Shown here in pieces: positions 17,258 through 24,287 of a stretch of 32,648 nucleotides of DNA. The stretch's first letter is position 1. Each line of letters opens with the position of its first letter. The translations under genes were made by a program, and so were the position numbers. The DNA is from an uncultured Prevotellaceae bacterium (GTDB lineage Bacteria > Bacteroidota > Bacteroidia > Bacteroidales > Bacteroidaceae): the NCBI GenBank assembly GCA_937893145.1, contig CALBJW010000201.1, positions 1 to 32,648 of the forward strand, written 5' to 3'. The notes beneath the pieces were generated by a model that worked only from the letters and a program-made list of their open reading frames with translations, was not told where the DNA came from and searched no databases.

Positions 17258-17414
17258 TAAGAATTAAGAATTAAGAATTAAGAATTTACCATTTGATACA
17301 CATTTTTAAATAAAAATATGAGTTAAAGTAGCAAATCGTCGCTTTATAGGCATCAAAAACAATCAACACCCACTACCATTTTGCAAAATCTTAATTCTTA
17401 ATTCTTAATTCTTA
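17258..17414. repeat. Inverted 7-bp repeat blocks (TAAGAAT)4 ... (ATTCTTA)4
   Basis: Four tandem TAAGAAT units (17258-17285) face four ATTCTTA units (17387-17414, the first imperfect) across 101 bases of AT-rich sequence with no gene. The blocks can pair as a stem of about 28 bp. They sit between the divergent promoters of the Lpt permease and prfB. Confidence 0.85.
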
Positions 17415-17425
17415 ATTATAATTAC

Positions 17426-17433
17426 TACCTTTG
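17426..17433 (+). promoter_or_regulatory. -7 box for prfB
   Basis: TACCTTTG, 21 bases before the ATG at 17455. An in-frame TTG at 17431 lies within this box and is therefore not a translation start. Confidence 0.75.
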
Positions 17434-17454
17434 CACGAAATTTCACAATTAATC

Positions 17455-18573
17455 ATGATTACAGCAGAACAATTAAAGGACATCAAAGAACGTACTGAAG
17501 CTTTGCACCGATACCTCAACATTGATGCAAAGCAAGTTGAATTTGAAGAAGAGCAGTTACGCACACAAGCCCCTGACTTTTGGGAAGACCAGAAGCGTGC
17601 CGAGGCACAGATGAAGAAGGTCAAGGACATTCAGAAATGGCTTGATGGCTACAAGGAGGTGAAGAGTGCAACCGAAGATACCGAAGTAGCATTCGATTTC
17701 TACAAAGAAGAGATGAGCACTGAGGAGGAGGTTGATGCATATTATGCTACTGCACTTAAACTTATTGAAGACCTCGAACTCAAGAACATGCTTCGTGAGG
17801 AGGCAGACGGCATGGATGCTGTACTCAAGATAAATGCTGGTGCTGGTGGCACTGAGGCTCAAGACTGGGCACAGATGCTTATGCGTATGTATCAGCGTTG
17901 GGCAGAATCACATAAATACAAGGTTACAATCTCCAACTATCTCGATGGTGATGATGCAGGTATCAAGACCGTTACTATGGAGATTGAGGGCGACCAGGCA
18001 TACGGTTTCCTTAAGGGTGAAAATGGTGTTCACCGTCTTGTTCGTGTCAGTCCTTACAATGCTCAGGGCAAACGAATGACTTCATTCGCATCAGTCTTCG
18101 TCACTCCACTCGTTGACGACTCGATCGAGGTTGTTATCGACAAGAGCAAAATAAGTTGGGACACTTTCCGTTCATCAGGTGCCGGAGGTCAGAATGTCAA
18201 CAAGGTCGAGACTGGTGTTCGTCTTCGTTATCAATATGTTGACCCAGATACAGGCGAAGAGGAAGAAATCCTCATCGAGAATACCGAGACTCGTAAGCAG
18301 CAGGAGAATCGTGAGAATGCCCTCCGCCTTCTCCGTTCACAACTCTACGACCGTGCCCTCCGCAAGAAGATGGAGAAGCAGCAGGAGATTGAGGCTGGCA
18401 AGAAGAAGATTGAGTGGGGTTCACAGATTCGTTCATACGTATTCGATGACCGTCGTGTGAAGGACCACCGCACAAACTACCAGACATCCGATGTAGGTGG
18501 TGTTATGGACGGAAAGATTGACGATTTCATTAAAGCATTCCTTATGGAATTTGCAGGTACACAAAATGCATAA
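17455..18573 (+). CDS. prfB: Peptide chain release factor 2, without frameshift site
   Basis: RF2 recognises UGA and UAA and triggers peptide release on the ribosome. The 372-residue protein carries the universal GGQ motif in SSGAGGQNVNKVETGVRLRY. The codon-recognition tripeptide position reads SPY (VRVSPYNAQGKRMTSF) where E. coli RF2 has SPF. The N-terminus HRYLNIDAKQ aligns with the E. coli segment containing the programmed +1 frameshift, but here the codons run on without an in-frame TGA, so this autoregulation is absent. It is the first gene of an overlapping cluster, and the next gene starts 8 bases before its end. Confidence 0.96.
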   Translation: MITAEQLKDIKERTEALHRYLNIDAKQVEFEEEQLRTQAPDFWEDQKRAEAQMKKVKDIQKWLDGYKEVKSATEDTEVAFDFYKEEMSTEEEVDAYYATALKLIEDLELKNMLREEADGMDAVLKINAGAGGTEAQDWAQMLMRMYQRWAESHKYKVTISNYLDGDDAGIKTVTMEIEGDQAYGFLKGENGVHRLVRVSPYNAQGKRMTSFASVFVTPLVDDSIEVVIDKSKISWDTFRSSGAGGQNVNKVETGVRLRYQYVDPDTGEEEEILIENTETRKQQENRENALRLLRSQLYDRALRKKMEKQQEIEAGKKKIEWGSQIRSYVFDDRRVKDHRTNYQTSDVGGVMDGKIDDFIKAFLMEFAGTQNA

Positions 18574-19045
18574 CGAAATAGAACGCAAATTTCTCGTTGC
18601 GGGCGAGTTCAAGCACCTTGCCCACAACGTAACCCACATCGAACAGGGTTACTTCGCCACCGAACCGGGCAAGACGGTCCGCATTCGCATTCGTGGCGAA
18701 AAGGCATACCTCACCATCAAGGGCCCTTCTCTCGATGGTGGTCTCTCACGCTATGAATTCGAGACTGAAGTGCCAATGGACGATGCACACCAGCTCATGA
18801 GTCTCTGTATGCCTGGCAGCGTAATCAAGGACCGCTACCTCATCAAAAACGGCAAACATACCATTGAAGTGGATGAGTTTCACGGCGACAACGAAGGACT
18901 CATCCTTGCAGAGATAGAACTCGACAACGAGAATGAAGAATATGTGAAGCCGGACTTCCTTGGGCGTGAAGTCACCGGTGACTATCACTACTACAATAAG
19001 TTCATGATACGTCACCCATACAAAGAATGGAAAGATGAAGCATAA
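18566..19045 (+). CDS. CYTH domain protein (triphosphate tunnel metalloenzyme)
   Basis: This 159-residue single-domain protein belongs to the CYTH superfamily, whose members hydrolyse inorganic triphosphate or other triphosphates within a beta-barrel tunnel. The N-terminal signature Glu-x-Glu-x-Lys appears as EIERK. Basic and acidic tunnel residues follow in VRIRIRGEKAYLTIKG, YEFETEVP and LILAEIELDNE. Members without other domains are often inorganic triphosphatases; class IV adenylate cyclase activity is less likely but not excluded. The ATG overlaps the end of prfB by 8 bases, pointing to translational coupling. Confidence 0.9.
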   Translation: MHNEIERKFLVAGEFKHLAHNVTHIEQGYFATEPGKTVRIRIRGEKAYLTIKGPSLDGGLSRYEFETEVPMDDAHQLMSLCMPGSVIKDRYLIKNGKHTIEVDEFHGDNEGLILAEIELDNENEEYVKPDFLGREVTGDYHYYNKFMIRHPYKEWKDEA

Positions 19046-19409
19046 GTTCACAATCATCATTGCTGTCATCATCTTCATCCTTAGCACCATACCACTTCCT
19101 GAAGTTCCAGACTTAGGCGATGTGCCTTTTATAGACAAGTGGGTTCACTTCGTGATGTATGGTTCACTGACATTCGCAATGTATCTCGACCGCAAACTCT
19201 CGAAGGCAGAAGCTAACACGACATTTATTCTTGCTGCCTTCTTCCTCCCATCCCTTTACGGAGGCATTTTGGAACTCGTACAAAAATACTGCACCACATG
19301 CCGTTCGGGCGAATGGCTCGACTTCTACGCAGACACATTCGGTGCATTTTTAGCAACAATAATATCACTATTAATATGGAAAATCGCGAAAACTTTGGAA
19401 CAAAGATAG
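19035..19409 (+). CDS. VanZ-like membrane protein
   Basis: This 124-residue integral membrane protein resembles the VanZ family, named for a teicoplanin-resistance accessory protein of undefined mechanism. There are about four membrane segments: FTIIIAVIIFILSTIPL, WVHFVMYGSLTFAMYL, TTFILAAFFLPSLYGGILELVQ and FGAFLATIISLLIWKIA. The family motifs FIDKWVHFVMYG, GGILELVQKY and EWLDFYADTFGA are visible. It overlaps the CYTH gene by 11 bases and the next gene by 34 bases. There is no sign of a resistance cluster, so a housekeeping envelope role is more likely. Confidence 0.88.
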   Translation: MKHKFTIIIAVIIFILSTIPLPEVPDLGDVPFIDKWVHFVMYGSLTFAMYLDRKLSKAEANTTFILAAFFLPSLYGGILELVQKYCTTCRSGEWLDFYADTFGAFLATIISLLIWKIAKTLEQR

Positions 19410-20755
19410 GTGCCATCCTCGCAGCCGCAGGCTCAGCCGTCGGACTGGGCAACGTATGGCGTTTCCCTATCGAGACAGGACAAAACGGTGGAGCAGCATT
19501 TATCATCATCTACATCATCTGTATTCTCGCTCTTGGACTCCCTATCATGATAAGTGAGTTTCTTATCGGCCGCCATACCCACAGCAACACAGCTGGTGCT
19601 TACCGCATCCTTGCCAACGGAACGAAGTGGAAGTGGATTGGCCGTCTCGGCGTGTTCACAGGATGGTTCATCCTATGCTACTACTGCGTTGTTGGTGGAT
19701 GGACTATGCACTACACATGGCTCTCTGCCAGCAATAGCTTCCATGAGGTCCCAGCACAAGAGTTCGGCACCATATTCGAGGACTTCACAAGCAGCCCTTG
19801 GACACCAACAATCTGGCTTGTAATCTTTGTGTTTGTCACACACTTTGTCATCACACGAGGTGTGCAATCGGGCATCGAGAAGTTCTCTAAAATCATGATG
19901 CCTACCCTCTTCATCATCACTATAATGCTGACAGTATGCTCTCTTTCTCTTCCTGGAGCAAGCCAGGGTGTGGAATTCCTTCTTAAACCAGACTGGAGCA
20001 AGGTGACAAGCACAACAGTACTTCAAGCTATGGGACAGGCTTTCTTCTCCCTCTCTCTCGGTATGGGTTGCCTATGCACATACGCCAGTTACTTCGAACC
20101 AAGCACTCCACTTGCCAAGACTGCACTCCACGTTAGTGCCATCGATACTCTCATAGCCATCATGGCAGGCTTCATCATCTTCCCTTCTGTGTTCAACATC
20201 GGCATGGACCCTAATGAAGTGGGAGCAGGAGCAAGCCTCACATTCATATCCTTGCCTAATGTCTTCCAGCAATCCTTTGGTGATGGAAGCTTCCTCGCAG
20301 TCATCTTCTCGTCTCTCTTCTATTTCCTGCTCTTTGTGGCAGCACTCACAAGTGCCATCTCTCTTCATGAGGTTGCAACAGCATACATTACTGAAGAGTA
20401 CAATATGTCACGCAAAAAGGGAGCGACAATCATCACACTCAGCATCACACTCCTCGGCATACTCTGTTCGTTGTCGTTTGGTCCATTGAGCGGAGTCAAG
20501 GTACTTGATCGCAACATATTCTCTATGTTCGACGACCTTTCAGGCATGGTACTGCTCCCACTTGGAGGTATGTTTATCTCCATCTTTGCAGGATGGATAC
20601 TCGACCGCCAGCTCTATCGTGAGGAAATAACAAATAGCGGAGAAATCAAAGCACCTTATTTCAAGCTGCTCATCTTCGCCCTTCGCTACATTTCCCCACT
20701 TGCCATTGGCATCGTGTTCCTCGACCAGTTGGGAGTATTTAATTTCTTAAAATAA
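19376..20755 (+). CDS. Sodium-dependent transporter, NSS (SNF) family
   Basis: This 459-residue inner-membrane protein is a neurotransmitter:sodium symporter homologue (LeuT/TnaT type), expected to import an amino acid with sodium. The TM1 signature GSAVGLGNVWRFPIETGQNGGAAF contains the unwound region that binds sodium and substrate. About 11-12 membrane segments follow, including FTGWFILCYYCVVGGWTM and FFSLSLGMGCLCTYASYF. I chose the ATG at 19376 (MENRENFGTKIG) because it starts the conserved domain. Longer reading from 19298 lies inside the VanZ gene. Its stop overlaps the next ATG (TAATG). The substrate is unknown. Confidence 0.93.
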   Translation: MENRENFGTKIGAILAAAGSAVGLGNVWRFPIETGQNGGAAFIIIYIICILALGLPIMISEFLIGRHTHSNTAGAYRILANGTKWKWIGRLGVFTGWFILCYYCVVGGWTMHYTWLSASNSFHEVPAQEFGTIFEDFTSSPWTPTIWLVIFVFVTHFVITRGVQSGIEKFSKIMMPTLFIITIMLTVCSLSLPGASQGVEFLLKPDWSKVTSTTVLQAMGQAFFSLSLGMGCLCTYASYFEPSTPLAKTALHVSAIDTLIAIMAGFIIFPSVFNIGMDPNEVGAGASLTFISLPNVFQQSFGDGSFLAVIFSSLFYFLLFVAALTSAISLHEVATAYITEEYNMSRKKGATIITLSITLLGILCSLSFGPLSGVKVLDRNIFSMFDDLSGMVLLPLGGMFISIFAGWILDRQLYREEITNSGEIKAPYFKLLIFALRYISPLAIGIVFLDQLGVFNFLK

Positions 20756-21531
20756 TGATTAAAGCAATATTCTTCGACATAGACGGCACACTCGTGTCGT
20801 TCAACACTCACAAGATTCCACAATCCACTATAGATGCCGTTAGCGATGTACGTCGCCGCGGCATCAAAGTGTTTATAGCCACTGGTCGCCCACTCCCATT
20901 CATCAACAATCTCGGCACACTTGAGTACGACGGCATAATGTCTGTCAACGGAGCAAGCATCCTTCTCAACGACGGAACATCCATCTGCCACACACCTGTT
21001 GACAAGGCTGATGTAGAACGCATGGTAGCATACCAAGAGCAGAACCCAATAGCTGTGGCATACGCTACCGATACCGAAGCCTTTGTAACCAACTACAACG
21101 ACAACTTCCATGAGGTTTTCGAACTCCTTGATCTCAGCACCCCACGAGTGCTTGACACCAAGGAGGCACTCACCAAAGACATCATGCAGGTCATCGCCTT
21201 CTTCAACAGCGAACAAGAGCCTTACATAATGCAGAACGTACTCAAGAACTGCGATGCTCAACGCTGGCATCCACTCTTTGCCGACTGTGTTCGCAAAGGC
21301 ACAAGCAAAGCAACCGGAATAGATGCCGTATGTCAGCATTTCGGCTTCGACATCAGCGAGACTATGGCATTCGGAGATGGAGGAAACGACAAACCGATGC
21401 TCCTTCATGCAGGCATAGGCATTGCAATGGGAAATGCAAGTGACGATGTAAAATCATGCGCAAAAATGGTCACAGATTCCGTAGATAACGACGGAATATC
21501 AAAAATTTTACATCAGATAGACAAATTTTAG
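20755..21531 (+). CDS. Cof-type HAD-superfamily hydrolase
   Basis: This 258-residue protein belongs to HAD subfamily IIB (Cof/YidA-like), mostly sugar-phosphate or nucleotide phosphatases. Motif I is FFDIDGTL with nucleophile Asp8 and acid/base Asp10; motif II is IATGRP; motif IV is FGDGGNDKPML. The substrate-specificity cap lies between about residues 85 and 185. Its ATG shares a base with the stop of the transporter gene, so it is translationally coupled to it. The substrate cannot be deduced. Confidence 0.93.
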   Translation: MIKAIFFDIDGTLVSFNTHKIPQSTIDAVSDVRRRGIKVFIATGRPLPFINNLGTLEYDGIMSVNGASILLNDGTSICHTPVDKADVERMVAYQEQNPIAVAYATDTEAFVTNYNDNFHEVFELLDLSTPRVLDTKEALTKDIMQVIAFFNSEQEPYIMQNVLKNCDAQRWHPLFADCVRKGTSKATGIDAVCQHFGFDISETMAFGDGGNDKPMLLHAGIGIAMGNASDDVKSCAKMVTDSVDNDGISKILHQIDKF

Positions 21532-21540
21532 ACGAAAAGC

Positions 21541-21571
21541 TTTGTCACTTTGAAAAAACTCCCTACCTTTG
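21541..21571 (+). promoter_or_regulatory. Promoter of tRNA-Met
   Basis: TTTG at 21541-21544 and TACCTTTG at 21564-21571, spaced 19 bases apart, form a complete Bacteroidetes-type promoter. The tRNA begins 22 bases after the -7 box. Confidence 0.85.
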
Positions 21572-21592
21572 CACTCGCTAAACAAAAATGAT

Positions 21593-21666
21593 GGCGTGGT
21601 AGCTCAGCTGGTTAGAGCGTCGGATTCATAATCCGGAGGTCGAGGGATCGTGACCCCCCCACGCTA
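21593..21666 (+). tRNA. tRNA-Met (anticodon CAT), elongator type
   Basis: The cloverleaf runs from acceptor GGCGTGG (21593-21599) through D-arm GCTC/GAGC, anticodon stem TCGGA/TCCGG with loop TTCATAA (CAT at 21627-21629), T-arm and CCACGCT, to discriminator A at 21666; CCA is not encoded. A G-T pair closes the acceptor, arguing against an initiator tRNA, which would have a mismatch there. The T-loop reads ATCGTGA instead of the usual TTCRANY, and the T-stem has an A-C mismatch. A lysidine-modified Ile-CAT identity is less likely but not excluded. Confidence 0.92.
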
Positions 21667-21678
21667 CTTTAGAAATCA

Positions 21679-21710
21679 AGCAGTTATGAATATCTCATAA
21701 CTGCTTTTTT
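21679..21710 (+). terminator. Intrinsic terminator after tRNA-Met
   Basis: AGCAGTTATGA (21679-21689) pairs perfectly with 21695-21705, followed by a T run, 12 bases after the tRNA. Confidence 0.9.
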
Positions 21711-21818
21711 CTTTATCGGGAAAATAATGGAAAAACAGAGGAATTTTGAAAACTCCATGATTTTGTAATTTAGAGATTACGATTTCACCTATTTTGCAAA
21801 TAAGTAAAAAGGTTCTCG

Positions 21819-23378
21819 TTATACTACAGCCTCAAATAATTTGTGCTCTCCCAAGACAACCTCTTTAATACCACTCTGCTTGTTCTTGTTGAAGCAGAAG
21901 CTAACCATATAACCTGTATGTAGGCGGTAGTAGTCAAGGTACTCGGAGAGTTGCTTTTCTCCACGCTCGTTGTATGATTCACCACGCCATATCTTCAGTT
22001 CTATGACATATTGCTGTCCAAGATAGTCTATAATGATGTCCGTTCTGGTGAGATCTCGTGTCCTTGCTTCGCAATAATAGTTGCCTACTCCATTTATAAT
22101 AGGACGGAGATAAGTAAGGAAAATATTTCGACCATTCTCCTCGACGAATTCATCATCTTTCTCTGGGCGATAAATCTCGTTGAAGTGAACGATGAACCTT
22201 TCAAGCAGATGCTTCATGTCAATGATACCATCATGGATGAATTGGTTCTTCTCCATTTGACCAAGACTAAAAATCCTTGAAGTCTCATTTTCTCCAATAA
22301 ACATGTTATACAAACGGGTCTCCATAAGACGACAGGCTATGCCAACATTTCCATTATCATTCTTAAGGAAGTTGAACATTAAACCAATCTGGAGATATTT
22401 CTCGTCAGTATAGAATGTTCTAGACTTACCCTCAAACAAGATAGTTCTTAGCAAGTCCTTTAATTCCGAGTATTCATCCAGTTTCTTTACCAGGTCATCA
22501 AAGAGTGTGTTTCTTTCTACCAACAAGTCGTGTGTAGCTTTCAAAACTCCTTCTTTATTCCAAGCATAACCTTCTGCATCTATAATCTGGCATAAACGAC
22601 TCACAAGGAAAGGATATCCTGCAGTATAGTCATGAATCATCTGACCTATATGTTGAGAATCAAAACAAAGTCCATGATCGTTTTTGTATTCATTCAACAT
22701 TTCTGCGATTCCTTCAGCAGGAAGACTCATGTCAGTATTGAACGCTACGGATATGTTACACGGACTATTATACTGGTGTTCGTCTTCTGAACGCATCCTC
22801 AGTTTCAGATTCTTAACATCATATACACCAGCGAGGATGACGGATTGAAAAGCAGGCGCTTCGTCCCTATTGAGGTACACGTCTCGAATCAGTCCAAGAA
22901 ACTTGACAAATTCTTGATGATTACCAGCCTGATCCACTTCATCAATAATTAGAACAACTTTTTTTTGACTACATAATTGAGTCAATAGCATTCTATAACG
23001 CATTGAAGTTATCTGGCCGTAATCATCTTGTCCAAACTCACATAGTAACGATGCTGTCTCTTGAGAGAGATTCTTGACGTTTCCTAAAGTAAGTTTGGAG
23101 TACATCATATACAAAGATGCATATAACAATCTTGGAAGCGATGAATAAATCTCATCTTCAAGTCCTTCAAAACTCAGTGAAAACACAATATACCCTTCAC
23201 CTTCCAGCTTCTTCTTCAGTTCCGCAAGTGTAGTTGTCTTTCCGTACTGACGACCTCTGTTGATACAGAAATATTTGCCATCACGCACCAACATAGCAGC
23301 AGACTCCACTTGCCTGCTGATATCTACCATGTAATGCATTGAAGGGATGCATTTCCCTGCAGTATTGAAAGACTTCAT
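21819..23378 (-). CDS. AAA-like ATPase fused to a PD-(D/E)XK nuclease-like domain
   Basis: This 519-residue protein has an N-terminal P-loop ATPase domain with Walker A GRQYGKTT (42-49) and Walker B VVLIIDEVD (about 139-147). A helical region follows, and a C-terminal nuclease-like segment reads RTDIIIDYLGQQYVIELKIW, where Asp and Glu-x-Lys fit the PD-(D/E)XK core. Such proteins are abundant and multicopy in Prevotella, Bacteroides and Porphyromonas; their function is unproven, with defence or mobile-element roles suggested. It is monocistronic, convergent with the tRNA and has its own complete promoter at 23405-23435. Confidence 0.85.
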   Translation of the reverse strand: MKSFNTAGKCIPSMHYMVDISRQVESAAMLVRDGKYFCINRGRQYGKTTTLAELKKKLEGEGYIVFSLSFEGLEDEIYSSLPRLLYASLYMMYSKLTLGNVKNLSQETASLLCEFGQDDYGQITSMRYRMLLTQLCSQKKVVLIIDEVDQAGNHQEFVKFLGLIRDVYLNRDEAPAFQSVILAGVYDVKNLKLRMRSEDEHQYNSPCNISVAFNTDMSLPAEGIAEMLNEYKNDHGLCFDSQHIGQMIHDYTAGYPFLVSRLCQIIDAEGYAWNKEGVLKATHDLLVERNTLFDDLVKKLDEYSELKDLLRTILFEGKSRTFYTDEKYLQIGLMFNFLKNDNGNVGIACRLMETRLYNMFIGENETSRIFSLGQMEKNQFIHDGIIDMKHLLERFIVHFNEIYRPEKDDEFVEENGRNIFLTYLRPIINGVGNYYCEARTRDLTRTDIIIDYLGQQYVIELKIWRGESYNERGEKQLSEYLDYYRLHTGYMVSFCFNKNKQSGIKEVVLGEHKLFEAVV

Positions 23379-23404
23379 TATTGTATATGCTTTTATTTAA
23401 TTTA

Positions 23405-23435
23405 CAAAAGTATTGCCATTATTTCAAATAACAAA
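23405..23435 (-). promoter_or_regulatory. Promoter of the AAA-ATPase/nuclease gene
   Basis: On the minus strand TTTG (23432-23435) lies 19 bases upstream of TACTTTTG (23405-23412), matching the Bacteroidetes -33/-7 consensus. The ATG follows 26 bases later. Confidence 0.8.
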
Positions 23436-23544
23436 ATTAATAGCCAACAAAGTGTAGTTGGAAAGGAGAAAAAGCGAATTTGTATCCTAATTCTTGAGCA
23501 AAAATTACTCTTACATCACACTTGATTTTTTATTCAAAGGACAA

Positions 23545-23592
23545 AAGTCCCTCATAGAGAACGGAATTAAATTATTTCTCCATGAGGGACTT
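23545..23592. terminator. Long hairpin after the XRE gene
   Basis: AAGTCCCTCAT plus GAGAA (23545-23561) pairs with TTCTC plus ATGAGGGACTT (23576-23592) with one mismatch, 22 bases beyond the XRE gene's stop. It is probably a terminator. Confidence 0.75.
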
Positions 23593-23614
23593 ACATCTTC
23601 ATTTGCCGAAAATA

Positions 23615-23833
23615 TTATTGTTCACCTTCATCTGCTCTGTACTCCAACACATCTCCTGGTTGGCAGTCGAGAGCTGCACATATTGCTTCGAGGGTTGTGA
23701 ATCGAACTGCTTTTGCCTTACCTGTCTTTAGAATTGACAAGTTAGCCTGTGTAATTCCTATTCTTTCAGCAAGTTCTTGCGATGACATTTTTCGTTTTGC
23801 CATCATTACATCTACATTTACTATAATACTCAT
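23615..23833 (-). CDS. Small XRE/Cro-type helix-turn-helix regulator
   Basis: This 72-residue DNA-binding protein has a helix-turn-helix: KMSSQELAERIGITQANLSILKTGKAKAVRFTTLEAICAALDCQPGDVLEY. It fits the YozG-like branch (HTH_26), whose members usually sit beside a gene for a small membrane protein, as here. It begins 12 bases after the neighbouring gene, so the two are an operon. It probably controls its own operon, perhaps in response to the membrane partner. Confidence 0.9.
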   Translation of the reverse strand: MSIIVNVDVMMAKRKMSSQELAERIGITQANLSILKTGKAKAVRFTTLEAICAALDCQPGDVLEYRADEGEQ

Positions 23834-23845
23834 TGGGCAAAACTA

Positions 23846-24052
23846 TTAAATTGTTAATCTGTTACTTTCTTCAGCTCTGTATGCGCCGAGGTATAAGAGG
23901 CTCATTGAAAGTAGGAATAATGGATTCGTGAAATAGGTAAAAATGTACAAAAATATATATGTTCCTTCCATAGTATAATCAGGATCGAAACAAGCAATAA
24001 CTACGGAAAATATTGTTGTCAATATTGTTAGACCAAAAAGTATTTGTTTCAT
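23846..24052 (-). CDS. Small membrane protein paired with XRE regulator
   Basis: This 68-residue protein has two predicted membrane helices, ILFGLTILTTIFSVVIACF and PLFLLSMSLLYLGAY, separated by a short loop (DPDYTMEGTYIFLYIFTYFT). I do not recognise a family. Longer DUF2975 membrane proteins are common partners of YozG-like regulators, so this could be a short or degenerate relative, but that is inference. No clear promoter box was found upstream. Confidence 0.65.
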   Translation of the reverse strand: MKQILFGLTILTTIFSVVIACFDPDYTMEGTYIFLYIFTYFTNPLFLLSMSLLYLGAYRAEESNRLTI

Positions 24053-24164
24053 TACAAATTTCTTCCAGAAGAACTAATGTCTCCACCATAATAAAGTCAT
24101 ATACAGCCCTCCCGACACCTTTTAAATAGAAAAAAGAAACTAAAGGTCTTTTTTTTGTTATTTT

Positions 24165-24195
24165 TTTGCCACTTGATAAATTTTATTTATATTTG
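24165..24195 (+). promoter_or_regulatory. Promoter of GLUG/CxxC surface protein gene
   Basis: TTTG (24165-24168) and TATATTTG (24188-24195) are spaced 19 bases apart, an excellent match. The predicted leader is about 85 bases, AT-rich, before the ATG at 24288. Confidence 0.85.
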
Positions 24196-24287
24196 CACAC
24201 GACAATAGATTTATCTCATTTGTCAAGTCAGAACATTAATGAGAAGAAAAATACTTGATTAAATAACAATTAAACAAAACTAAAACA

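Noticed and set aside
21593..21818. tRNA-Met as an integration site for the following accessory region
   Set aside because: No integrase and no second copy of the tRNA 3' end is seen in the window; the change of content next to the tRNA may be coincidence.
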